The position numbers and the translations under genes were made by a program. This document shows positions 1 to 5,785 of a DNA stretch of 8,863 nt, in pieces. How positions within the stretch are numbered: the stretch's first letter is position 1; every line of letters starts with the position of its first letter. This DNA comes from SAR202 cluster bacterium (lineage in GTDB: Bacteria > Chloroflexota > Dehalococcoidia > Lucifugimonadales > UBA1123). The notes below the pieces were generated by a model that worked only from the letters and a program-made list of their open reading frames with translations, did not search any database and had not been told where the DNA came from. The DNA lies in contig JASLRP010000459.1 of NCBI GenBank assembly GCA_030743915.1, forward strand, positions 1 to 8,863, read 5' to 3'.

Positions 1-665
1 TCTTCGTGCCTCCTGCCTTTGCCGCCGACGCCATAGTCGAGTCCATAGATGGAGGCATTGACGTCATCGCCTGCATCACCGAGGGCATTCCGGTCATGGA
101 CACCATTCGTGTTGTTCGCTATCTCAAGGGCAAGGACACGACCCTCATCGGCCCCAACTGTCCGGGGATTATCGCTCCTGGCGAGGACTTCAAGATGGGC
201 ATCATGCCCGGTCACATCCACAAAGCCGGACGCATGGGCGTCGTCTCCCGCTCAGGCACGCTGACCTACGAGGCTGTGGGCCAACTCACCGACCTGGGAA
301 TCGGTCAGTCCACCTGCGTAGGCATCGGTGGCGACCCGGTGAACGGCTCGACCTTCGTTGACATCCTCAAGAAATTCCAGGACGACCCGGACACCGACGG
401 CGTCGTGATGATCGGAGAGATCGGAGGCACCAGAGAGCAGGAGGCCGCCGAGTACATCGGAAGCCCGGAGTTCACCAAGCCCATCGCGGCGCTGATTGTT
501 GGTCAGAGCGCGCCTGCGGGCAAGCGCATGGGTCACGCCGGAGCCATCATCACCGGATCAGCCGCCCGAGCCGACGAGAAGATGAAGGCCCTGGCCGCCG
601 CCGGAGTGTCCATAATTCCGGCTCCCGGCTCCATAGGGGTCTCCGTGCAGGAGCTCATGGACTGA
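1..665 (+). CDS. sucD: Succinyl-CoA ligase (ADP/GDP-forming) alpha subunit, 5'-truncated by the window
   Basis: This is the C-terminal part (221 residues seen, of about 290 usual) of the TCA-cycle enzyme that interconverts succinyl-CoA and succinate with formation of ATP or GTP; the alpha subunit carries the phosphorylated histidine and the CoA site. The frame is open from the window edge: codon 3-5 is Phe, giving FVPPAFAADA, so the GTG at 6 is an internal Val and not a start. Family motifs seen in order are CITEGIP, IGPNCPG, GxxSRSGTLTYE, GIGGDPVNG, GEIGG, and GHAGAIITG with the catalytic His at 534-536. It ends with TGA at 663-665. sucC would be expected just upstream, outside the window. 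No downstream gene is close enough to be clearly co-transcribed. Identification is secure. Confidence 0.96.
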   Translation, partial: FVPPAFAADAIVESIDGGIDVIACITEGIPVMDTIRVVRYLKGKDTTLIGPNCPGIIAPGEDFKMGIMPGHIHKAGRMGVVSRSGTLTYEAVGQLTDLGIGQSTCVGIGGDPVNGSTFVDILKKFQDDPDTDGVVMIGEIGGTREQEAAEYIGSPEFTKPIAALIVGQSAPAGKRMGHAGAIITGSAARADEKMKALAAAGVSIIPAPGSIGVSVQELMD

Positions 666-713
666 TCGAGGTTTTCGGATAGAGTTGATGGTGCTCTAGT
701 CGGGATGTTGTGA

Positions 714-733
714 CGAAAATCATCAGATTTTCG
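714..733. repeat. 20-bp perfect palindrome (8-bp arms, 4-base centre) between sucD and the LuxR-family gene
   Basis: The arms CGAAAATC and GATTTTCG are perfectly complementary around ATCA. The site lies 49 bases after the sucD stop and ends 5 bases before the -35 box of the next promoter. It could be a weak terminator for the suc operon, but the stem is AT-rich and no real T-run follows. It could equally be an operator at the LuxR-family promoter, since its centre is about 50 bases upstream of the predicted transcription start. I cannot choose between the two. Confidence 0.5.
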
Positions 734-738
734 CATTC

Positions 739-767
739 TTGACGCGACGCGGTGTTGCCACTACACT
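739..767 (+). promoter_or_regulatory. Predicted sigma70-type promoter of the LuxR-family gene
   Basis: TTGACG (739-744) and TACACT (762-767) are separated by exactly 17 bases and match the -35 and -10 consensus well. Transcription would start near 774 and leave a leader of about 70 bases before the ATG at 845. This is the only strong plus-strand promoter I see in the 179-base gap after sucD. Confidence 0.6.
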
Positions 768-844
768 CCGAATATCAGCATCGGTTGTTGGAGAAATTGG
801 TCGTTCGACTCAAGAGTTTTTGAACTTCCAGAGAGGCTCGCAGG

Positions 845-1714
845 ATGTCTTCGGAAGAGCAACTCTATCCCGCCGAATCTACGGTCGCTGAACACCGGCC
901 TCACCCGGATTTTGTTGGTCACACAGCCGCGACGATGGGTGAAGGACTGCGTGTCTGCCCGATGTGCAAAGATTCGCATGGGCCGATGGAGCGTTGCGAG
1001 CGACTGCGGCAGGTTGCGCTCTCTCTTAACCTCTTCGCTGTGCCCGCCTTCCTCACAGACCCCTTGAATCGCTTTGTGTGGGTCAACAACGAGTTCGCGC
1101 GCATTGTGGGCGATCCCGTCAGTGACCATGTGCCTTCGGACCTGCGATTCATTCCCGCATCCATAGTCGGCCCCTACCGTGATGCGTTTCCTCGTGGCAG
1201 AGTCGAGGTTGCTCAATGCCTTCAGAGTCTGCATCTGGAGGTGACAGCGGGCAGGCTCGCCCGTGGCTCCCTGGCTCTCTTGCGAAACACGTATTCGCTC
1301 GATGCAGAACTGCTTCACGCGGCACGCAAAACCGACCGAGAATGGGACGGCACTGTGGTCGTAAAGCAAAATGATGGGAAGATGTCGATGGTGCGCGAGG
1401 AGGTTGTGCCAGTTGCGGATGCCCAAGGGGGTGTCAGCGGCTTCAACATAAGCCTCTGGCAGCCGGTGGAGCAGGATATTCCAGCCCTCGTAGACTCACT
1501 GGATGACCGGCCAGGAGTCGCCTCGATATTGACTGTGAGGCAGCTTGAGATCGCTCAATTGTACACAGCCGGGCTAACCAGCAAGGATGTTGCGTCGAAG
1601 GCTGGAGTGACATCAGGGACCGCTAGGGCACACCTGGAGGAAATCTATTCCAGGCTGGATATTCACTCCCGCGCAGAGCTGGCAGCGTTGCTGGTGCGCG
1701 AAGGTCTGGGCTGA
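845..1714 (+). CDS. LuxR-family transcriptional regulator with PAS-like N-terminal region and a Cys cluster
   Basis: A cytoplasmic DNA-binding regulator of 289 residues. The C-terminal LuxR/GerE helix-turn-helix spans about residues 229-285: it begins LTVRQLEIAQLYTAGL, and the recognition helix lies in VTSGTARAHLEEIYSRL. Residues about 60-205 look like a PAS-type sensor: FLTDPLNRFVWVNNEFARIVGD resembles the start of a PAS fold, and the stretch to about 205 ends in a strand-rich segment (VREEVVPVADAQGG, then NISLW). Before it, residues 38-51 hold Cys38, Cys41 and Cys51 (CPMC then HGPMERC), which could bind a metal. No receiver domain, signal peptide or membrane segment is seen, so it is a one-component regulator. 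The ATG at 845 is preceded by GAGAGG at 831-836. The gene has its own promoter and stands alone; a palindrome before the next gene is a possible target. The ligand is unknown. The HTH assignment is secure, the PAS assignment moderate. Confidence 0.88.
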   Translation: MSSEEQLYPAESTVAEHRPHPDFVGHTAATMGEGLRVCPMCKDSHGPMERCERLRQVALSLNLFAVPAFLTDPLNRFVWVNNEFARIVGDPVSDHVPSDLRFIPASIVGPYRDAFPRGRVEVAQCLQSLHLEVTAGRLARGSLALLRNTYSLDAELLHAARKTDREWDGTVVVKQNDGKMSMVREEVVPVADAQGGVSGFNISLWQPVEQDIPALVDSLDDRPGVASILTVRQLEIAQLYTAGLTSKDVASKAGVTSGTARAHLEEIYSRLDIHSRAELAALLVREGLG

Positions 1715-1886
1715 AATATACACAATTTTTTCGATTCGCGAACGGCCGGCCAAATCACCTCAGCGCCATCCGTGAACCGTTTATGTCACTCAGGCATCAC
1801 GTATGGTTCTCAAGAAACCTGGGCATTGGAGTGTCCACCATGCAGTGTAGATTATGGCGATTCCACGTTTCCATCGGATACGGTCA

Positions 1887-1906
1887 CATCTGGCAAATGC
1901 CAGATG
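1887..1906. promoter_or_regulatory. 20-bp perfect palindrome upstream of the DinB-fold gene, possible regulator site
   Basis: CATCTGGCA and TGCCAGATG are perfect inverted arms of 9 bases around AA. The site has the length of a lux box and lies between a LuxR-family gene and the DinB-fold gene. No T-run follows, so a terminator is unlikely. Its centre (1896.5) is about 43 bases upstream of the predicted start set by the -10 box at 1928-1933, the usual place for a class II activator site. No palindrome with the same arms lies before the LuxR gene itself. Confidence 0.5.
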
Positions 1907-1927
1907 CGATGCCCATCAAATCATGGA

Positions 1928-1933
1928 TACAAT
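1928..1933 (+). promoter_or_regulatory. Candidate -10 box of the DinB-fold gene
   Basis: TACAAT matches the -10 consensus in five of six positions. The hexamer 17 bases upstream (TGCGAT, 1905-1910) is a poor -35 box and overlaps the palindrome at 1887-1906, which fits a promoter needing an activator. Transcription would start near 1940, giving a leader of about 22 bases. A short match like this can occur by chance. Apart from this box and the palindrome I see nothing in the 248-base gap 1715-1962. Confidence 0.4.
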
Positions 1934-1962
1934 GCTCATAAATCGAACTGAGGGTGAGACCA

Positions 1963-2544
1963 ATGGATGTAAAAGAGTTCTTCCTTGAGCGTCACGACAA
2001 TCTGTATTCCTCAAATCTCAACGGGCTGTTGGGACCTCTGACACAAGAGCAGATTCGTCTGCGTCCCCACGAGGCGGTCAACTCAATCGCCTGGCTGCTC
2101 TGGCACATAACTCGCTGCGCAGACGTCGGCATGAACATCTTCGTTGCCTCACGCCCGCAGTTGCTTGATGAGAACTGGTTGAAGCAACTCAACGTGTCTC
2201 TACACGACATAGGCACGGGCATGAACGATGATGACGTTTCTGACTTCAGTCAGAGAGTGGATGTGGATGCTTTGCGCGCCTACCATGCGGCGGTCGGACA
2301 GAGAACGCGCGAGATCGTAGTTGATCTGACGTCAGAAGATCTGGATGAAGTCACAGATCCCGACGAGGTCCACGGGTTAATTATCCAGGAAGGCCTTCTC
2401 AGAGAGAATGCGATGTGGGTTGAAAATAATTTCAGCGGCAAGCCCAAGGCATGGTTTCTTGCGCAACTGGGTATCGCTCACAACTACGGGCATATGTACG
2501 AGGCCAATACAGTTCGTAGTCTTATGGGAATTCGCGGTCGCTGA
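1963..2544 (+). CDS. DinB-family (DinB_2-like) four-helix-bundle protein
   Basis: A soluble protein of 193 residues with the DinB/YfiT fold, a metal-binding helical bundle found in many thiol-dependent enzymes and in damage-inducible proteins of unknown function. The His triad expected to hold the metal is seen as His48 in SIAWLLWHITRCADVGMN and as His173 and His177 in IAHNYGHMYEANTVRSLMG near the C-terminus. The second half of the bundle includes TREIVVDLTSEDLDEV. The length is typical. I prefer ATG at 1963 over the in-frame GTG at 1954, because the AGGGTGAG stretch (1951-1958) is then placed as a ribosome binding site; the GTG lies inside it. The substrate cannot be read from the sequence; bacillithiol/mycothiol-type transfer or hydrolase chemistry are family possibilities only. 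It may be controlled through the palindrome at 1887-1906. Confidence 0.85.
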   Translation: MDVKEFFLERHDNLYSSNLNGLLGPLTQEQIRLRPHEAVNSIAWLLWHITRCADVGMNIFVASRPQLLDENWLKQLNVSLHDIGTGMNDDDVSDFSQRVDVDALRAYHAAVGQRTREIVVDLTSEDLDEVTDPDEVHGLIIQEGLLRENAMWVENNFSGKPKAWFLAQLGIAHNYGHMYEANTVRSLMGIRGR

Positions 2545-2570
2545 AGGCGCTGCTATCGGACCAATATTAC

Positions 2571-2589
2571 GCGCGTTGGGTCAATGCGC
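2571..2589. terminator. Stem-loop between convergent genes, possible bidirectional terminator
   Basis: GCGCGTTG (2571-2578) pairs with CAATGCGC (2582-2589) over eight base pairs including one G-T wobble, with a three-base loop. It lies in the 90-base gap between the ends of the DinB-fold gene (plus) and the zinc-ribbon gene (minus). Neither side has a clear T-run, so termination is inferred mainly from position. Confidence 0.35.
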
Positions 2590-2634
2590 TTGCCCCGATG
2601 CAGAGAATATTCAAAGGCACGCCATGATGCGGCC

Positions 2635-2850
2635 TTATCCGACCATCCTTGATCGTGGAGGACGCGCTCTTTCTGGAAGTGTGTCGAGGGGACGCTCAAT
2701 GCCCGCTAAGACAGCCAGAGCATCGTTCTCGTCGTCCACATCTTTCATGTAGCCGCACTGCAGGCACTGGATATGCTGGCCATAGATATCCTTCTCAAAC
2801 ACAACTAGACCTTGTTTGCATCTTGGGCATGCCTTGAACCAGATTGTCAT
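2635..2850 (-). CDS. Small zinc-ribbon protein (71 residues), function unknown
   Basis: A 71-residue protein whose N-terminal half is a zinc ribbon: Cys8 and Cys11 (ACPRCKQG) and Cys29 and Cys32 (QCLQCGYMKD), two CxxC knuckles 17 residues apart, enough to bind one zinc ion. The C-terminal half is charged (DVDDENDALAVL, then PERARPPRSR) with no recognisable domain. The ATG at 2850 is chosen over in-frame starts further upstream because GGGGAGG stands about five bases before it. It is probably a nucleic-acid-binding or protein-binding accessory factor, but nothing in the context defines a partner. The gene is 212 bases downstream of the amidohydrolase stop on the same strand, too far to assume an operon. 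I found no convincing promoter in that gap, only AT-rich stretches. Confidence 0.75.
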   Translation of the reverse strand: MTIWFKACPRCKQGLVVFEKDIYGQHIQCLQCGYMKDVDDENDALAVLAGIERPLDTLPERARPPRSRMVG

Positions 2851-3062
2851 ACCAGCCTCCCCTGAACTGCGCCGAACATAGTATGTGAATCTGTATATAA
2901 ACTCCCTGGTCAAAAGTGTACCGTCGATTGTATGTGGAATTCATTTGCCCAAGGTATAGGCAATGGCGTGACTAGGCACAAAACCGCAATATATTCGGTA
3001 GCGTCAGCCGTCACTTCATTGGGGTAATGGCAATCAAGACAATGCTTGAGAGAATACCTTGA

Positions 3063-4496
3063 TTAAATACTTCCGCGGTCAACGTGCTGGACCAGCATGG
3101 AGCCTGCTGCTCTCCAATCAGACTCTGCGCTGGCGAATATTCTCTCGGCCCTCTCGTCTGCCTCCGCCACCAGAGCGGACTCATCCACCAGCCTTAGCCT
3201 GCCATCGGCCATCACCCGCCTGCCGTTGATGAACACGTTGTCAACCTCAGCGCCGCTGGCAGAATATACCAGGTTGGGCACGAAATTCCTGAAGGGTTTC
3301 GATACTGTGGGCGACAGGTTGGGATGGCGCAGATCGACGGTTATGACATCGGCCCGCTTGCCTACCTCCAGACTGCCGATTATGCTGTCCAGTTTCAGTG
3401 TTCTAGCTCCGCCGATGGTCGCCAGTTCCAGCGCTTTCCAGGCCGACAATCTGGTGGGGTCCCGATGGGCAACCTTGGCCAGCAGACTGGCCGTCCGCAT
3501 CTCCCTGAACATGTTGTGATTGCCGGGGCCGGGGGCCTGGTCTGTGCCGAGACCTGCCGTTCCACCCAGGTCCTCGACGTAGTGGCTCAGAGGCGGCACG
3601 ATGCCGTCAATCATGGATATGGAACTCTGGCACGACGCCATTCTGACCTTCGCATCGGCCATCGACTCTCGTTCAGACTCGTCTGTGTCGTGGCAGTGAG
3701 CGGCGATGAGAAAGTCCCCTAAAAGGCCATGTTCGCGCAACACTGAAACTGTCGATGCGTCCTCGCCATATCGCCCTTGAATCTGGAGCCGTTCACGGCC
3801 TCCCTGGGCTACGTGAAGGTGCATTCCAGAGCCTCTGGAAATGGCTCGATCCCTGATTTTGGAGAGCAGTTCCGCCGACACCATATCCAGGGCTTGAGGC
3901 CCGTACATACACGTGACCAGGTCTTCCCCCTGGAAGGTGTCGAACAGCCGCTCGGCCTGTTCCAACGCCACTTCGCCCTTTGAGGGATCGAACTCGTACA
4001 GGTCGGTGGGCTTGAGATGGGCGCGATTGGGACTTATTTCGTTGATGGTTTCGGTTGCAACGACCCGAACTCCAAAGGGGAGATATACGTTTTCGACAAG
4101 CCGAGCGACATTGGCGCCGTACTCGGCGAAGGTGGTCGTTCCAGAGCGGAGCCCCTCCGCCACGGCCAGCTTGGAACCGACGAGGGAATCATCGTCATTG
4201 ACATGCGCGCCCAGCGGCCCCACGCCCCGATTCATCCACTCTATCTCTGGCATATCCTGCGCGCCGCCTCGCAGCAGCGTCATGGCCGAGTGGAAATGCG
4301 TGTTCACCAAGCCGGGCATGGTGACATGATTCGAGCCGTCGATTACCGTGGGCACGTTCGCCGTGTCAAATGAGTCCGAAGGGCCTGCATAAACGATGTC
4401 GCCGTTCTCAACAGCTAGTGTTCCATTTTCAATGATGCCGAGACCTTGCCCTTGCATCGTCAAAAGCCATGTGTCAATTATCGCGAAACTGACCAT
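3063..4496 (-). CDS. Amidohydrolase of the SAH/MTA deaminase - chlorohydrolase (TrzN/AtzA-like) group
   Basis: A 477-residue metal-dependent hydrolase of the amidohydrolase superfamily, cytosolic, expected to act on ring amino groups or related C-N bonds. All five usual metal ligands are seen: His67 and His69 in PGLVNTHFHSAMTLLRG, His228 in MHLHVAQGG, His267 in IAAHCHDTD, and Asp319 in GLGTDQAPGPGNHNMFREMR. The N-terminal beta-sandwich ends near residue 60, and KRADVITVDLRHPNLSP begins the C-terminal part of that sandwich. Position 231 is Gln where S-adenosylhomocysteine and cytosine-type deaminases carry the Glu that shuttles protons (H-x-x-E), so a simple deaminase label is unsafe. ATG at 4496 is preferred over the upstream in-frame TTG at 4580, since the predicted promoter (4551-4580) covers that TTG; a GGAG lies 12 bases before the ATG. 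Likely monocistronic. Superfamily certain, substrate unknown. Confidence 0.9.
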   Translation of the reverse strand: MVSFAIIDTWLLTMQGQGLGIIENGTLAVENGDIVYAGPSDSFDTANVPTVIDGSNHVTMPGLVNTHFHSAMTLLRGGAQDMPEIEWMNRGVGPLGAHVNDDDSLVGSKLAVAEGLRSGTTTFAEYGANVARLVENVYLPFGVRVVATETINEISPNRAHLKPTDLYEFDPSKGEVALEQAERLFDTFQGEDLVTCMYGPQALDMVSAELLSKIRDRAISRGSGMHLHVAQGGRERLQIQGRYGEDASTVSVLREHGLLGDFLIAAHCHDTDESERESMADAKVRMASCQSSISMIDGIVPPLSHYVEDLGGTAGLGTDQAPGPGNHNMFREMRTASLLAKVAHRDPTRLSAWKALELATIGGARTLKLDSIIGSLEVGKRADVITVDLRHPNLSPTVSKPFRNFVPNLVYSASGAEVDNVFINGRRVMADGRLRLVDESALVAEADERAERIFASAESDWRAAGSMLVQHVDRGSI

Positions 4497-4550
4497 ATTG
4501 TATGTACGCTCCAAACGCTGAATAACGATCTTGAATAACCCGATCTGTAA

Positions 4551-4580
4551 AGTATATTTGCAGCCCGAAAATAATGACAA
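4551..4580 (-). promoter_or_regulatory. Predicted sigma70-type promoter of the amidohydrolase gene
   Basis: On the minus strand TTGTCA (4580-4575) and TATACT (4556-4551) are 18 bases apart, each with a single mismatch to consensus. Transcription would start near 4544, about 48 bases before the ATG at 4496. The site lies in the AT-rich 209-base gap between divergent genes. For the plus-strand gene of that gap I see only a lone TACAAT at 4671-4676 without a good -35 box. Confidence 0.6.
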
Positions 4581-4705
4581 GCGGCCTTACAATTACGCTG
4601 CAAATTCTAGAAGAACTCCATCACATTAAGAACATATTTGGATTGAAGTTATAACGTAGTTACTCCATTTTACAATCAAGTGAGTCTGGGACCCAGGAGA
4701 GGGTT

Positions 4706-5014
4706 ATGCCAAACTTCGAACTGGTGCCGCTGGATGAGGCGGAACGGAACACCAAACTTATCGGCAAACGCGGCGCAATAATGCGAGAATATATCGGTTA
4801 TATTGAGCAGCTTGAAGACGGGCACGCGGGAAAACTTCAGGGCAGCGAAGGCGAGTCCACTGCGGCGATTCGTCGCAGGCTCGGCTCGGCGTCAAAATAC
4901 CTGGGCAAGGAACTGGTGATGCAGAGAGTCGGAGACCAGGTGTATTTCTGGGAGGAAGGCAGTCCCGACGCTCCAAAACGCAGGCGAAGGCGCCGCAAAG
5001 CGAAGGCTTCTTAA
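4706..5014 (+). CDS. Small protein with strongly basic C-terminal tail, function unknown
   Basis: A 102-residue protein that I cannot assign to a family. Residues 1-85 are of mixed, ordinary composition and could form a small fold: a helical stretch (EYIGYIEQLEDGHAGKLQ) and then TAAIRRRLGSASKYLGKEL followed by VMQRVGDQVYFWEE. The tail KRRRRRRKAK (91-100) is almost purely basic and suggests binding to DNA, RNA or another polyanion. There is no signal peptide or membrane segment. GGAGAGGG (4697-4704) stands just before the ATG and supports this start. The gene diverges from the amidohydrolase and converges on the UGSC gene. The well-placed ribosome site and a reading that makes sense as protein argue that it is real. 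Confidence 0.72.
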   Translation: MPNFELVPLDEAERNTKLIGKRGAIMREYIGYIEQLEDGHAGKLQGSEGESTAAIRRRLGSASKYLGKELVMQRVGDQVYFWEEGSPDAPKRRRRRRKAKAS

Positions 5015-5016
5015 TA

Positions 5017-5100
5017 CAGGTTGTCAGGATAATGCCATTCTGAGATCGCAATCGAAGAATCTGGTCGCATGTATAACAACCGTGGTCTTCTGACAACCAG
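5017..5100. repeat. Inverted repeat with 9-bp perfect arms spanning the gap between convergent genes
   Basis: GGTTGTCAG (5019-5027) and CTGACAACC (5090-5098) are perfect inverted copies 62 bases apart. Pairing continues outward to 5017 and 5100 past one mismatch, and inward for two more pairs, one of them a wobble. It starts three bases after the stop codon of the small basic-tail gene and ends 48 bases from the stop of the UGSC gene. An RNA from either strand could form a long hairpin; end protection, termination or a small RNA are possible. Confidence 0.45.
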
Positions 5101-5127
5101 ATGCTTCGCCGCCGCTCAGCATGGCGT

Positions 5128-5147
5128 TCTCAGGCAGCGCCCTGAAA
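5128..5147 (-). terminator. Stem-loop just after the UGSC gene stop, weak terminator candidate
   Basis: On the minus strand TTTCAGG (5147-5141) pairs with CCTGAGA (5134-5128), seven pairs with one wobble and a six-base loop, one base after the UGSC stop codon. No T-run follows, so it may instead protect the 3' end of the message. Confidence 0.3.
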
Positions 5148-5148
5148 C

Positions 5149-5694
5149 CTACCCTCCCGTAAGAATCGCCTCCAACTGAGGCAGAAACTCCTCGGCGCGC
5201 TGGCGTAGTTGCTCTCGTGACAGTTCCGATATTGGGTGTTCGGTATAGATAACCGGGTACTCTTTCGCTCCCCACATCTCGGCCATCGAGCGAGACGTGA
5301 TTTCGAAAATGTCGGTGCAAATCGTGATGGAAGGGGTCCCTGACTTCTCCACGTGAATTCCGTCGTGCACACTGCACGCACTGCAGGACCCTCAACTACC
5401 AATGGCGACGATCACATAATCGCAATCTGACGCCATCGCTTCTATGACTTCCGGGTCGGCCGGCTTGGAGGCCGATGGCTTTCGATGATAGCTCACATCG
5501 GAGACTCCGTAACGCTCTTTGAGCAGTCCGGATACCTCCTCCAGCAGTTCGCGGGCGTTCTCTTTGGCGTCGTCGATGAGGCCGATGCGCTTGTCAGCCA
5601 GACTCGACAACCTCGGCGCGGGAATGAAAGTGGGCACGATTGGACTGGTGGTCGGGTCCACCAGAAGATGTTGAACGCCGGTGGTGGTTGCCAA
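5149..5694 (-). CDS. UGSC-family selenoprotein with in-frame TGA read as selenocysteine (residue 101)
   Basis: A 181-residue cytosolic protein of the UGSC family, named for the motif Sec/Cys-Gly-Ser-Cys. The part before the TGA ends CDYVIVAIGS. The TGA at 5394-5392 is followed in the same frame by GSCSACSVHDGIHVEKSG and continues to TAG at 5151-5149. So U101-G102-S103-C104 falls exactly where the family has its motif, and the family sequence is intact on both sides (YHRKPSASKPA before; ICTDIF and YPVIYTEHPI after). Other genes here (sucD, the LuxR and DinB genes, the PAP2 gene) end with TGA, so the codon is not generally reassigned; this gene ends with TAG. The start is TTG at 5694, with AGGAG seven bases upstream. 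U101 and C104 probably form a selenenylsulfide redox pair; Cys107 is nearby. The reaction is unknown. It is last in a same-strand cluster with the PAP2 gene and the 357-residue gene. A nonsense mutation is the less likely alternative. Confidence 0.88.
5372..5386 (-). promoter_or_regulatory. Candidate bacterial SECIS hairpin after the selenocysteine TGA
   Basis: In the message, CUGCA pairs perfectly with UGCAG over five pairs around the loop GUGCG, beginning six bases after the UGA. A G at the first loop position is what SelB recognises in bacterial SECIS elements. The loop starts only 10 bases after the UGA, nearer than the usual range of about 16 to 37. A second option is the hairpin at 5350-5367 (CACG/CGUG stem, ten-base loop containing GG), whose loop lies 28 bases after the UGA. 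I cannot fold the RNA to decide between them. Confidence 0.45.
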
Positions 5695-5785
5695 TGTTTT
5701 GCTCCTGTGATTTTCGTGTCTGTATGTTCATGCTGGGTTTGCGGCAGAGGAATCCTGATTTGACCTATCAACTCGGAACGCTATA

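Noticed and set aside
714..733. Classical rho-independent terminator after sucD
   Set aside because: The stem is AT-rich and followed by CATTCTTG rather than a T-run; kept only as a palindrome of undecided role.
761..1426. Long minus-strand open frame (221 codons) opposite the LuxR-family gene
   Set aside because: It is antisense to a gene with a clear HTH domain and shows no family features of its own.
4497..4580. N-terminal extension of the amidohydrolase from TTG at 4580
   Set aside because: The extension overlaps a good minus-strand promoter and does not look like part of the family's N-terminal domain.
5392..5394. TGA in the UGSC gene as an ordinary stop or a nonsense mutation
   Set aside because: The TGA falls exactly on the family's Sec/Cys position and the downstream half is intact without frameshift, which a pseudogene would not predict.
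5024..5402. Overlapping minus-strand frames that read across the UGSC TGA in other phases
   Set aside because: They do not give UGSC-family sequence and lack plausible starts; they are shadows of the selenoprotein gene.
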